Shown: positions 1 to 13,980 of the stretch, one piece after another
How the letters are laid out: the number at the start of each line of letters is the position of its first letter
Position numbering within the stretch: the first letter of the stretch is position 1
Assembly (NCBI GenBank): GCA_029976705.1
Contig: JARVCM010000018.1
Coordinates: 1 to 62,327 of the forward strand
Length of the DNA: 62,327 bases
Source of the DNA: Mollicutes bacterium
GTDB taxonomy: Bacteria; Bacillota_I; Bacilli_A; Mycoplasmatales; MT37
Direction of reading: 5' to 3'
Position numbers and translations under genes: made by a program
The notes under the pieces: model-generated
The model's database searches: none
Seen by the model: the letters and a program-made list of their open reading frames with translations, nothing else
Told to the model about the DNA's origin: nothing

Positions 1-903
1 AAAACACAAAATAATTTTATTAATAATTTTATTAATTATTATCAAAAAGAAACTATTAAAATTGAAAATTATCTTTTGGAATGAGAAATTTTTAAAGCCC
101 AAGATTCATTGTTACTTTTGCTTCAAAGTATTGATGATAATGTTTATCAATTAGAAAATCAACGCACTTTGTTCAGTGTTTTCAATCATTCTTTTCAAAC
201 CGCTACAAATTATTTTGACAAAATTAAAAAAAATATTTTAGATCTTTTACATTTTTCCAATAATCTTGATAAAAAGAATTTTTTTCAACGTTTTCAAGAG
301 GCGGGATTTGGAAATTTTAATTTTTTAATTCAAGAAAATCAGAAAATTATTGATAATTTATATGTTAAAAGTTATAAAACTGATAAATTAGTTTTTTTTA
401 AACCATTAATAATCGAAGTGGAAAAAATATTAAAATCTTTATTGAATCTTTTTAATATTTACAATCAAATGGATCATTTTTTTACTCGTGAATCTGAACA
501 AATTGAAAAAATTATTCTTACTTTAATGAATTTAAACACGATTTTTAATAAAAAAGAAAATTTTTTTTTAAAAATGATTTATGAACAAGAGTTTGTTAAA
601 TGCGTTGATTATTTTATTAATTTTGAAGAAAAAAAATATAATTCCAGTCATTCTAATTTTAATTACACAGTTTTATTAAGCAGATTACAAAATCAGGTTT
701 TTAATTTGAAATTAAATGTTCAAAACACTATTCTTTTGAAAAATATTTCCGAATTCTTGTTTGTTAAAGCAAATAAAAAACGTTTTCAAACTGAAGAAAA
801 TTGAAACAAAATTATTAATTGTGAAGTTTTATTTTTAAAACAACAATATAAAAACGTTATTGACATTTTATTGGATGTTGTAAATGTAAAATATGACTTT
901 TAG
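1..903 (+). CDS. hypothetical protein, partial (5' end outside window), helical
   Basis: Frame 1 is open from base 1 through a TGA(Trp) to TAG at 901-903; contains the 231-aa ORF at 109-804. Confidence 0.75.
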
Positions 904-3900
904 AATGATCTATTTTCCTAATTTGAGAGTTTATTTTGAATATGATTTTTTAAATTCAAATATTAATTTAAAAAACTATTTTCTTTTTTTACAAAAAAAT
1001 CAAATTTCACAAGCAAGTTTAATTACAACTAATTCTTTGTTTGGGATACGTGAATTTTATCAAAAAGCACTTTCTTATAAAATAAAACCGATAATTGGAT
1101 TAACTTTAAGTAATTTTCGAAAAGAAGAATATCAAGAATCAATAACTTTATTTCCTAAAAATTTTCATGGTTATCAAAAGATATTAAGTATTTCTAGTCA
1201 AATAATGTTAAAGAATAACTATCTTTTTACCCAAAAACAAGATTATTCTGCTTTTCAAAATTTGATTGTTGTAATTCACATCAATAATATGCAGGATATT
1301 AAAAGAAATTTATCGTTTTTTTTCTCTTTAAAAAAAAAACGTGTTTTGGTTTTTTTTGGAATTTCTGATAAATTTAAAGATTTACAATTATTACAGGATC
1401 ATGATCTATCTGATTGAATGGTTGCATTTAATACAGTTAGATATTTATTTCCTGAAGAAATTAAAATTTATCAAGTTTTAAAAGCAATTAAACAACAAAA
1501 AAAGATTTCTGAATGAGATAAAAATCATTTACATTTTTTATCTTATGACGAATTAAAAAAGAATTTTTTACACGATTATTTAATTCAGAACACAAATAAA
1601 ATTTTTGACAACATTGAGCTTGTTATTCCTGAAAAAAAAAATTGAAATTTAAAAAAATTTCCTTTGCCTGCAGGGTTTTTAAATGCTTCTGATTATTTAA
1701 AGTTTATTTGTGAAAAAAGAACAAAAGAACTTAAAATTAATAAAATTAATTACCAAAAAAGATTGTTGTATGAATTGAAAATTATTCAACAAAAAGAATT
1801 GGTGAATTATTTTTTGTTGGTTTATGATTATGTTGATTTTGCTTTGAAAAAAAATATTTTAGTAGGTCCAGGTCGTGGTAGTTCAGCCGGTAGTTTAGTT
1901 GCTTATTTACTAAAAATTACTAAAGTAGATCCGATTAAGTATGATTTGATTTTTGAAAGATTTTTAAATCCTAAACGTACTAAATTACCTGATATTGATT
2001 TGGATTTTGAAGATCAAAAACGTAATCAAATTTTAAAATATTTAATAAATAAATACGGAACCGATTATGTAGCGCAAATTGCAACTTTCCAAAAAATTGG
2101 TTTTAAAATGGCGATACGCGATGTAGGGAGAGTTTTAAATATTCCTTTAGTGGAAATTAATCAAATTAATAAACAAATCCCTTTAGAGTGTAATAATGAC
2201 TTCAATTTAGCATTAAAAAGTAATTTGTTTCTTCAATCTTTTCAAAAACGATATTCACAACTGTTTGAATTTGCTCAAAAATTAATTGGATTACCTAGAC
2301 AAGCGGGGATACATGCTGCGGGAATAGTGATTGCTAACGAGAAATTAATTGAATCTGTGGCTTTATGAAAGGATGATCAACAAAACCATATTTTACAAGC
2401 AGAAATGACAAATTTAGAAAACTTAAAATTGATTAAAATGGATTTATTAGGACTAAGAAATTTGACAATTATTGGTTCCGTTTTAGATGAGATCGGTAAA
2501 GGCGCGGATAAAAATAAGTTTTTAGATCAAATTGACCTTGAAGATCAAATTACATTTCAAAATTTACGAACTGGGAATACTTATGGTATTTTTCAATTAG
2601 AGTCATCAGGAATGACACAATTATTAAAAAAAATACAACCACGTAATATTGATGAAATTGCTTTGATAATTTCACTTTATCGTCCTGGTCCAATGAAAAA
2701 TGTTGATGAATTGATCAAACGAAAAACCTTTCAACAAAAAAAAACCTTTTTAACTAATGATTTTAACAATATTTTGAATCCTACATATGGAATTCCTGTT
2801 TATCAAGAACAAATTATTAAAATGGTACAAATTTTTTCTAATTTATCTCTTGCTGATGCTGAAATTTTAAGACAAGCAATGAGCAAAAAAAAAATTGAAC
2901 TTATTAATTCTATTAAAGATGTTTTTTTTAAAGAAGCAAAAAATAAAGGTCACAAGATATCTTTAGTTGAAGAGGTTTGAAATGTTATTTTTGAATTTGC
3001 TGGATACGGTTTTAATCGTTCACACGCCATTTCTTACAGTTTAATTGTTTATTGAATGGTTTATTTAAAAACACATCATTTTTTTGCTTTTATGATGTAT
3101 TTATTAAACGATACTATTAACGACTTGGTAAAAACAAAAAATTATTTATCACTTTGACGACAAAAAGAATTTTTAGATCTTTTTGTTTTTTCAATTAATT
3201 TTTCTGAACTGTCATATAAGAGAAGTAATAAAAACAAAAAATTATATTTACCTTTTGTTTTAATTAAATATATTGGTAAAACAATTGCTCAAAAAATTAT
3301 AACTGAACGTCATAAAAGCGGTTTTTTTAAAGATATTTATGATTTTTTTGCTCGTGTTATTTTGTTAGGTGTTAATAAAGCAAGTCTTTCTCGTTTGATT
3401 TTTGCTGGTGCTTTGGATGAATTTGGTTATAATCGCACAACATTGTTTTTTAATTTAGATAAATTGATTTTAATAGCTAATTTCGTCGTTGTTAAAGAAA
3501 AAGAAATTGATTGATCACTTTTGCCTAAAAGACCAAGTTTAGAAAAAAAACAAGAAGAAGTATCACAAATTTTAACCAAAGAACTTGAAACTTTAGGATT
3601 TATTTGTAATTATCAAGAATTATTAAATTTTCGTGAAAAACATCGTGTTTTTTTAAAACAAAATAATTTTGTTTTTTTGCAAGATATTGCTAATTCAATT
3701 ACCGGTGGTTATTTTAAAGTTTGTGTTGTTATAGAAAAAATATCTAAGATTTTAATCAAAAAAACCCAAAAAGAAATTCTTTTGTTAGAAATTAGTGATG
3801 AAAATAAAACATTAAAAGTTAGTGTTTGATCTCAATCTTTTCAACAAAATCATTTTCATATTGGGCAAATTATTGGATTAGAAATTAGTAGTAAAATCAG

Positions 3901-3976
3901 AAAATGAATTAGCAAAAGTAACGGCAAAGAATATCAAAAAAAAGTATTTTATTTTCAAAAAATTTTACTAAAATAA
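893..3976 (+). CDS. dnaE: DNA polymerase III alpha subunit (DnaE type)
   Basis: Four ORF pieces in one frame joined by TGA=Trp; motifs GPGRGSSAGSLVAYLL, LPDIDLDFED, GIHAAGIVI, YRPGPM. Alternative start ATG at 905. TAA at 3974-3976. Confidence 0.95.
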
Positions 3977-4003
3977 ATTTTGTATAAGATATTAAAAATT
4001 TAT

Positions 4004-7000
4004 TTAGTTGTATCAAATTTTTGTTAAATTAGCATTTTTTATTGTTTTGAAATGATTTCAAATAATAATGCTTACAAAAAATAAAATAATTGTTAAAGCG
4101 ATTAAAAATGAAATGATTGAATTATCAAAGAAAAATTGTATCTCTAATCCTGATGATAAATTTTCTAAAAGTGTTGTGAATAAATAATTGATTAAAAATG
4201 AACTAATAAAAAAACCTAATATGATAGGAAAGACTATGATTTGCAAACAACTTAAAAAAATTATTCTTTTTGAATAACCAAGAACTTTTAATTCTAGATT
4301 TGTTTTTTGAACTTCTTTAATTGTGCCGATTGTTATTAAAAAAAAGAACAAAATTATTGTAAACGAAACGGAAAGAATAAAAAGTAAATTTATATCAAAA
4401 AAATAATCCAGAATTTGAATAATTATAAATTTTTTGATTAAAAAAGCATCTATTTTTTTGATCATATAAGTACTTCCGTTCTCTGTATCAATTGTTTTTG
4501 AATCTAAAAATCCTAGTTTCGAAGCATAAGAAAAATTATAAAATGTGTTTTCTACTTTTTCTTCATTGCTTCATTTACCGTTAAATCATTCGTATTGACC
4601 TAAAATATTTTTATTTTTGTTAAAACCAAGAAGTTCATTAGCGATTTCGTGTTTAATGAATATTTTGGATTTATTGTATTCTTCTATTTCGTCAACAATT
4701 AAAAATTGTTTTTTGCTATTAATATTAATTTCATCAGCTAATATTCTTTTTTTTTCTAATTCTGTATTTCATCAAGTTTTTTTAATAAAAAAATCTTCAA
4801 TTTTTTCCTTTTCTTTTTCAATTTTGATAAAAGGAGAAATTATTTTTTCTTTTTTTTTAGAATCATTTAATTTTAATCTTATTTTTTCTACATCTAATCA
4901 TTCTTGAAAATTACCTTTTGAATCTTTGTAAACAAGTTTAACTTTTGTTTTTTTATTTTTAGTTAGATAAAACATTTTGTTTTCTTTAATTTCAATATTA
5001 TCAATATTATTTAATTTTGAACTATCGTATCATCTTGTATTTGGAGAAATATTTGCCAATGGAATTTTAGTGTTTGCGTCTTTTTCATAATATCAATCTT
5101 CATCTTTAATTTCTTTTTTGGTCGGTGCATATTTTAATACTTTTTTTTTGTAAGTGATTTTAAAAGTATCGCCAATTTTTAAATTATTTTGTTTTAAAAA
5201 AACACTATTAGCAATAACATTAATTTTTTTGTTTTTTTTATTCTGAAAAAGTAATTTTCTACCTTTTTTGGAAAAAGAAAAACTTTTATTGGTTTTTGAT
5301 ATACCGTAAATTCCAAAATCTTTTTTTTGATCTGTTTTTTTTGTTATTTTAGCGTTTAATTTTGTAAAAAAATCATCTTTTTTCGGATTAAAATTAACAG
5401 CATTCATTGTCATTGGGAAATGTTTCAGTGCCTTTTTTTTATTATTTAATTTAATCGGAAAAACTAAATCTAATTTTGAAGTAATACATTCTTCTGTTTT
5501 GTCTGCACCTACTTTTATACTCATTGCTTGAAATAAATTATTCAATTTTTTACAAAATTTTATTTCTTTTTCTTTCCTGTTTCTACCTTCTAAATTTTTT
5601 AATAAAAACATAATTCAATTGTAGTTCATGATTTTTCCATATAAAGGAGAAAAAGCATTAAAAATGGTGAATAATTTTTTGAAATTATAAATTATTTTTG
5701 GACTTGTTTGAATGTTATCTTTTGTGGCAAAAATAAATTGTATTCCTCAGTTTTCAATAGGTTTCAAACTATTTTCAGGTGTGTTTTTGATATTATCATA
5801 ACCATGATTAATATACATTATTCTTCTAGTTCAAGGATTTCCTGCTTGACCGTTTAAATAATTTATTTCTCATTTATAATTTGTATTTTTGTAATTTTGT
5901 TTAATAGTTTCTTTTTTTATTCCAAAAATAAAAACAAAACTTAAAATTATTCCTCCAGTTATTCCTCCGATGATCAAAAGAGTAATTGTTTTTTTTCAAA
6001 TAATGGAAAAAAACAAATAATTCATCTTAACAATTAAAAATCTATTTAAGCTTGTTTTGTTTAATAATATTTCTTTGAATTTATTGATTCATTTATTATT
6101 TTTTTTAATTGTAGGTAAAATCATTTTTAAAGCCGTCATTTTTTTAAAGATTATTTTTTCATACAGAAAAAAAACAGTAAAAATAACCCCAATACTAATT
6201 CCAAGACAAATAAATAAATTTTGAAAATTAAATCTGTATTTATCAAAAATTACATTTAAAATTGTTTCCATTTTATTGAAAATAATTAATTGTAAGAAAA
6301 CACTACTAATTCAACCAATAAAAATAGCCAAGATGACAAAAATTATTAAAGGAAAGGCACCCCAAAGAATTTTACTGTTTTTCATTCCAAGGCTTTTTAA
6401 AATACCTATTTGTTTTAAGTTCATTTTGATTTTTTTATTAATCAGATAAAAAGTAATAAAAGCAATTATTAATGTAATGAAAATGGTAATTATTAAAGAT
6501 GAATAAAAAATAATATAATAGTTAGTTTGAACAAAATAAATCATTTTTCCATAAGGAAAAAAAGGAAATTTACTGATTGGTCAAATTATATAATCGTTAT
6601 CATCTGTTTCTGAATCTTTATCAAAAATTAGAGTTTCATCAATCTTATTTAGTTTTAACAATAATTTGGACGTATTAAAACCTTTGGTTCCAAAATAATT
6701 ATTAACAAATCAAAAATCTTTTGCTTGTTGTTTTTTATTTACAATGTTGTAATTTAAAAAAAAATGATTTCTTTTTTCTATATAATTAGTGGGGAAACTT
6801 TTTGCTTTTTTTTCAATGAAAATATTAAATAAATTTTCATTAGTATATAAAATTAAATCGTTTTTTTTAGGAATTATATCAAAATAAGAAATTAAAGGAT
6901 AATAAAATTCTTTTTGAACGCCAATCCCCACTACTTTCAAATTTTTAACACCAAAAAAATTTAAAATATCACCGATTTTAATATTTTGAGATCGGGCGTA

Positions 7001-10000
7001 AGTCGGAGTAATAATTACTTCATTATCGTATAAAATTTTATTTCCAGAAAATAAATGAAGATCTAAATTTTGTTTTTTATCATTATTAACTATTAAATAA
7101 TTCGTTTCTTTTTTTGTATCACGAATAAATCTGGCATTGAACGTTTTTGTTGTAAAATTGTAAATTTTTGCAATTGCTTGTCTAATAATAATTCCAATTT
7201 TGTTATAATCACTTGATTCTGTTCTTATTTGCTCACTGAAAAAAATATATAAAAAATTTATAATATTAGAACTTACAATTTCGTTTGTTTTATTATCAAG
7301 TTTAATGAAATTTATTCAATTACGTCTTTTTGTTAATTCTAGTTCAGAAAAAAAATGATCGTTTTTTCATGATGAATATTGAGTAAAATTTTGAGTTCTT
7401 TCTAATTCTTCTAAATATTCTTGAAAAGTATTGCTAAATCAATTAAATTTAATTTTTTTTGCTGTTTGAAAATTTAATTTTTTATTTAATTGTTCGTTTT
7501 TTTTAATATTATGATTTTCATTAATTTTTTTATCAAGCAACTCTACAAAAGAAGCTGGAACTCGTGGAGTTGAAGGATAAGAATTTTCATTCATTTCTTT
7601 GTCAAGAAGTTCTTGCATTAATGCTGACGCTTTGATTTCTGTATATAAAAATTGATAATAATCAATATTAAAACCTTTTTCTTTCAATATTTTTAATTGT
7701 TTTTGGATTTGTACTATTAATTCTTTGTTTTCTTTTACTTGTTCTGATTTTGTGTGCATTAAAGTGTATAACATTGCTTCACTAAGGAAAAATTGTGAAG
7801 GCAAATTTTTGGTTTTTCATTGTTCAATAAAAGGAATTTTTTTCGCAAACTCCTTTGTGTAATCCTGAAAATTTTGATTACTATCTAAAATTTTATTTTT
7901 TATAAAATTTCAATTTGCGTCTTTAAAAAAAGATTCTGCCTTTAGTTGTTTAATACGAATTTTATTTAAAAAATTAAATAAGTTTACAAAATTTATTTCT
8001 GTATTTAAAAAACCATCAAATATTCAAGAATTTTCTTTCTTTATTTTCAAAAATAAATTTTGTTTTTTTAGAGATAAAAACATTGCATCAAATTTTTTTT
8101 GCGTTTTTTCGTTTAACTTTAAGCTTTTTGCTTTATATTCTAATAATGTTATTTTTATTCAAAAAACATATTGGTGATATCTAGTTTCAACAAATCTGGA
8201 TTCAAGATCGTCATATCCATACAACTTTAAGGTTTTAGAAGAATATTTAACATCATTATTGATTTTATTAAGATTTCGTTTATTTATTTTTTCTTCAAAT
8301 TCTATGAATATTTTAAATAAATTAATATGACTATTTCTATCATAAATACTCTCTTTAATTTCTTTCATAGAACTTTCAATTACGCCCCCTTTTGTAAAAT
8401 ATTGATATTGAGACTCATGTCTTATCAAATTGACAATTTTTGCTTTTTTTTTAGAAGAAAAAATTATTTCTTCTCAACGATCATTTAATTGAATAACTTT
8501 TAATGTATCCGCCAATTGAAACAAAGCAGAAAAAAATATCATGTCACTTTTAAAATATTTATCAGTTTTATGTTTATAGTAAAGCTCCGTTAAATTTATA
8601 CGTTCTTTATAAATTTTGTGAAGATCTAATTTTTCAAAAATTTGAAATTTTAAAGTGTTTTTGAGTCATAAAAAATTGTTTTTTTCTTTTTTGGTAATTG
8701 TTTTGATTTTTTGATCTATATAAGTGCTGTATTTTTGCAAAATTTTATAACCAGATTCGTGTATTTTATTCAAATTATATAAATAATTTTCTTCTTTATT
8801 AATTTTAATTTCTTGATTTTCTCATAGAAAAATAAATTCTTTAGAGTCGTTGATTTCGTTGTGGTTCAAAGGTTCTGTGATTTGGATTTCATCAATTTTT
8901 AATTGATTTTTTTGTTGAAATCATAAATTACTTTCATAATTTTTCTTTTCCTTGTTAAGTTCAGAAATTTGAATTGATATTTTCAATTTTTCTTTAAATC
9001 CAAAAGTTTTTTTAATTTTTTGAATTTGATAAAACATTTCAATCATTTTGCTATTAAATAAAGCAATCTGTTTGATTTTTTCATTAATAAAAAAATAGAC
9101 TTCATTAATTTTTTCATTAGTGAAATTAGCCAAACCTTGAAGATTGATTTCTTTTGCTAGTTTATTTTCTATATTTTGTCGATTTTCTTTGTTGTATCTT
9201 CTTTCAAGAAACATTTTTGTTCGTTTAATTAAACTTTTTCAAAGTAATTTATTTTTAATAAATTGTTTGATTTTTTCATATTTATTAATTAAAGTTGTTA
9301 ATTTTTCAATTTGTTCGTTGATTTTCATCAAAAAAAGAATTATATTTTCTTTTTGATTTTGGATTTTTTTTTGAATTTCTATAAAACTAATTGGTTTTAA
9401 AATTTTAGAAGGATTGTAATTGAATTCTTGGAAGTGTTTTTTTTTAAAAAAAGTATCGTTTGTAGAAATAAGTTTTAAATATTTTTTTATGTTTTTAATT
9501 GTTAATATTAGTGGATTGTTTGTGATTTTTGAATCAATAATTATTTTGATTATTTCTAAATTAGCAAACAATCATTTTGTTTGATTTGTTTCTTTTTTGT
9601 TTTCATAATTTTTTTGTTGTTTTTTCATTCATGTTATAACAAAACGAAAATTGTTGGGCTTAGTTAGAACAAAAAATATAAATTCTTTAAAATTTTCTTT
9701 GTTTGTGTCAAATTTTTTATTCAAATTGTTCTCAAATTTTGGATATTCATTTAGAATTTGTTCTTTGGACAAAGCATTAAATTCGTTTAAAAGTTTTCAG
9801 TTATTTCAATTTTCAATATTTTTTAGCATTTTAGAAAGAATTGTATTTGTTTTTTTTTTGCTTTCTTCAATTAATGATTCTTTTTTATTTATTAAATTGT
9901 TTAAAAGATTTTTCAATAATTTTTGTCGATTTGTTGAAATTAATTGTGCGTTAAGGTATTCAATTAAATTATTTTTTTCACTTATATATTTAGTAAACAA

Positions 10001-10714
10001 CATTGTTTGATTTTTTTCTATATCGTTTACAATTTTTCTAATTGACATAAATTTATTAATTTCATTTTGTCTTATTTCTCTACTTAAAGAAATTTTTTGT
10101 GCTTTTTTGGACAATAAATCTCTCATTTTATTAATGATAATCACTTCAAAAGCTCTTTTTAAAATCGTCGCTAACTCTAAATATTGAATGTCTTTAGTTT
10201 GATCATATTTTTTTAATAAAAGACTATGCAGAGAATTTTGATAATAAATGCTTTTTTTGTTAATTTCTAGTTTGTAATCTTCTTTGAATTTAAGATTGGT
10301 GCCAAAATAAATAATTCGTGGTTTATTTTTAAGATCGTACAAAAGAACTTTGTAACTAGCGGGTTTTATATTTTTTGGTTTTTTAAAACAACCGTTTTTT
10401 TCTCCAACTGTTAATTTTGAAATCAGTTTCTTCTTCTTCTTTTTGATAATTTCAAAATAATCGGTACAAAAAATAGCAATAAGATTTTGAGTTTTTAAGA
10501 TATTATTTGGATTATTAAATGCTAAATTTTGATTTAATTTTAAATTTAAAGTATTATTTGGATTTATTTGTTTTTGGATTTGAACCCTTACTTCTAAAAA
10601 AGTTGACAAAACAGCACCAAATAAAATGTTTATTATTATGAAAAGCACAAAAATAAATCTTAATTTCAATATCGATTTAAATCAACTTTTACAAATTAAT
10701 AATATACTTCTCAT
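4004..10714 (-). CDS. giant FtsX-like ABC transporter permease (about 2236 aa)
   Basis: Ten ORF fragments all in the same minus frame, joined by TGA=Trp; N-terminus MRSILLICKSWFKSILKLRFIFVLF typical of FtsX permeases, TM clusters at the C-terminal half; stop TAA at 4004-4006. Confidence 0.8.
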
Positions 10715-10754
10715 TTAACTATTTTGTTGATAAAAACTTATTTCTTTTTAAAAA

Positions 10755-10785
10755 AATTGACTTATTTTGTTTTTTTGTTATTATT
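10755..10785 (+). promoter_or_regulatory. putative sigma70-type promoter upstream of the 10841 gene
   Basis: TTGACT at 10757-10762, about 16-17 nt spacer, TATTAT/ATTATT at 10779-10785. Confidence 0.5.
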
Positions 10786-10840
10786 CAAGTCTGTATAGTA
10801 GTTCTTACTTTCTTAAATTTATTACCGCTACATTTTACCA

Positions 10841-13786
10841 ATGAAATTTTCAAATAGCAAACATAAAAAAAAATTTCCTTCTTTTATTAAATATTTATTG
10901 TTTTTTTTATGTTTGCTAATAATCGCTGGTTTTTCAATATTTTTTGTTGACAAAAATATTGAAAAAAAAAACAAAAACTTTCTTCTTTTTAATCGTAAAA
11001 AAATAAAAACTCAACAGCAAAATGAACTTTTAACATTTTTAAAAAATATAGGAAATACTCAAGCGATTTTATTTGAAATGCGCAATATTTATAATCAAAA
11101 TGAAAAAAACAATAATTTTAAATCTTTAAAATTAAAAAATTTGATTTTAAAAAGATTTTTATTTGAAAGATTAAATTTTTTAAGAAAAATAAAGTTTGAA
11201 GAAGATATTTCAGTTTTACCCTTTGAGTTTAAAAAACAAAATTGATTATTTAAAAATTATTATAGAGATTATCAGCTTAGCGAAAATAATTCTTCTTGAA
11301 TAAAAGAATTTTATCAAAATTTAAATATAAAAAAAATTTCAAAATTTTTTGAATTAAGAGATTTATTTGTACAATTAAAAAAAAATTTAAATACAGCCTT
11401 TTTAATTAACAGATTAGAAGTTGATACTTTTTATGAAACTTTGTTTAAAAATTTAAACTCTACTAATAAAAAAATCATTAGTGCTTTTTTTGATGCATTA
11501 GATTTATTTCAAAAGAAAATATCTTCGTTTTTAACAAAATCAAATTTCAAAAAAATTCAAGATTGAAATAATTTGTTAAATATTGATTCTCTATTTACTT
11601 TTTTGCGGTCTTTGAATGTTGATAAATATAATAAAAATCAAAAAAACAATTTGATACGTTATCAAAACTTGTTAATTTTAGCAAAACAAGTTGAAAAACA
11701 ATCTGGATCAACAAAATTTATAAAAACAATAAAAGAAGGATCTGATATCAATTTTTTTGAATTAAAATACAATTGAAAAAAAAATGATTCTTTTTCTTCA
11801 TTAGTAAGTTCGGATTTTTTAAAAGAAAAAACACAAAAAGATCAAAAATTTATTTCTGATATTAATGAAAATTTAGAATTAATTAATCATTTAGAAAATA
11901 ATATTTACAATAAAAGTTTTGACACCTTTGTTCAAACAATTTTTACAAAATTTGAAAATAGCCTTAAATCAAAATCAAATACTCCTTTTAAAAATTTTAA
12001 ATGGTGAACTGACGGAGTAAAATTTCGTGATTCTTTTCTTGCTTTTTATAAGGAAAATAATAAAGAAATAATTATTATTTTTCTCAAATTTTTATTTCCT
12101 ACTTTGTTTATTAATCATTTAATTGAAAATAATCAAATTCCGTCAAATGTTAACGAAACAATGTTTCAAGTTTTCAAATTTTTATTGAAATTGGATAAAA
12201 TACCCAAAATTTTAAACGATTCTTTAAAAAAATCTTCAGAAAAAATTTTAAAAAAACTTATCGGAAGCAATGATGTCGAGTTTTTAAATACAGCATCAGA
12301 TTTTTTAATTGATACTTTGTTTAAAAAACCAGTTTTAAAGTATGCAAAAAAAATCAAAAATAAATTTTATTTAAGAGATACATCAAAATTAAATAAATTT
12401 TTACAAATTTTTGTCCCCAAAGTAACTTCTTCTGAATTAAAAGAAGTTTCAACATCTGTTAATTCAAAAAAATTAGATAAAAAAATACAATCAATTTTAA
12501 ATTGAATTAATTTGTTCGTTGATTTTCAAACCGAATCTCAAACAATTGAAAAAAACATAAAAAAGTTAGAAAAAGAAACGCAAGAAAAAAAAATAATAAA
12601 AGAAAATGAACAAAAAATTTTAAATGAAACAAAAAAAACAAAAAAATCAGAAGTTTTAATAAAAGAGGCAGAAATAAAATTGCAAGAAGCAGTAAAAGAA
12701 TTAAAAAAAGTACAAATAAAATTGCAAAAAGCAAAACTAAATCTTCAAATAAAAAATGAAGCAAACATTGCAATTGATGTCAAAAAAAATCAAAAAATAG
12801 ATCATTTCTTTAATCAAAGAAATGAATCTTTTTATTCTGATCAAATAAAAAATTTTGAAAAAACTGGTATTGATAAAAACATTGATTTAACTGATTATTG
12901 ATATAGATTCTTTTTAACTTCAAAAAATAATGTATTTAAAAAATTGAAATTAAAAATCAATAAAAAAATACATTTAATTTCAAATATTTTTGAAAATATA
13001 ATTATTTTTTTTTCAAGTTTTTTCAAAAACTTTTTTTTTAAATTCAATATTTTTTCAAATTGAAATTTTTTATTATTTTTGATTTATCAAATATTATTAT
13101 TTTTTAAAGTTGTTCATAATAATGATATGACTGTAGATTTTTTTAAAAATTTTAAAGACTTTTTGTCTTCCAACAAATTGAAAATCTTTTTGCAGAAAAT
13201 TTTTCAATTTTTATTCAAAATAGTTGATTTAATAAATAAATTCAACATTTCTGCTGGTTTTTGAAATAAAAATATTTATAACAACTTATCAAAATGAAAC
13301 GCCAACAAATTTATCAAAATATTTTTAAGAAATTTAGGATATATCCCTTCTCCAAAAATAGAACAAGATTCTAAAATTATTCCAGGTTCGTTGTTGGAAT
13401 TTTTATTACAGATATTTAATTTTGAATCTTTTCCATCTAAAGATAAATCTATGAAAGAGTTTGCCATTTTGTTAAAGCAAAAACTTATTGGTAGTAAAAA
13501 TATTTTTGATGATTTAATCTCAACTATTGATAAATATTTAGAAAAAAAATTTTATTTTTATTTGAATTCTGAAAATTGAGAATATAAAAATATTCAATTT
13601 CAAGAATTTGATAAATTAAGTCAATTAACAAATGATTCTAAAAAAGAAATTAAAATTACTTATTTGGCTAATTTAAAAAACAATAAAATACCATTTAAAT
13701 TTAAATTTACTTGAAAGATTCATTTAAACAAAGAAAAAGGTTATATTTTTTCTTTATTAAATCTTCAAAAAACAAGAATAATTTAG
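10841..13786 (+). CDS. large N-terminally anchored membrane protein with lysine-rich coiled coil (981 aa)
   Basis: Same-frame ORFs 10841/11573/12104/12512/13079/13391 joined by TGA=Trp; N-terminal TM FIKYLLFFLCLLIIAGFSIFF; TAG at 13784-13786. Confidence 0.8.
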
Positions 13787-13980
13787 TTTAAAATATTTTT
13801 TGTGGAAAAATGTGATTAGTAATTTTATAAAATTTAAAAACATCATTATCAATAAAATAAAATAAAATAATAAAAATAGAATGTTTTTTCAAAAAAAAAA
13901 GTGGTATTATTTTTTAATTAAGGGTGTTTTTTTGTTAAAAATTTTGTAAAAAAATTGTGAAAAAAAATAGAGAGGTGGAA

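Noticed and set aside
4617-4907. Plus-strand ORFs inside the FtsX-like gene (4617, 9144, 9651)
   Set aside because: All antisense to a single long minus-strand frame; no independent start context or family signal.
12507-12773. Leucine/phenylalanine-rich minus-strand ORF
   Set aside because: Antisense of the lysine-rich coiled-coil segment of the 10841 gene; composition artefact.
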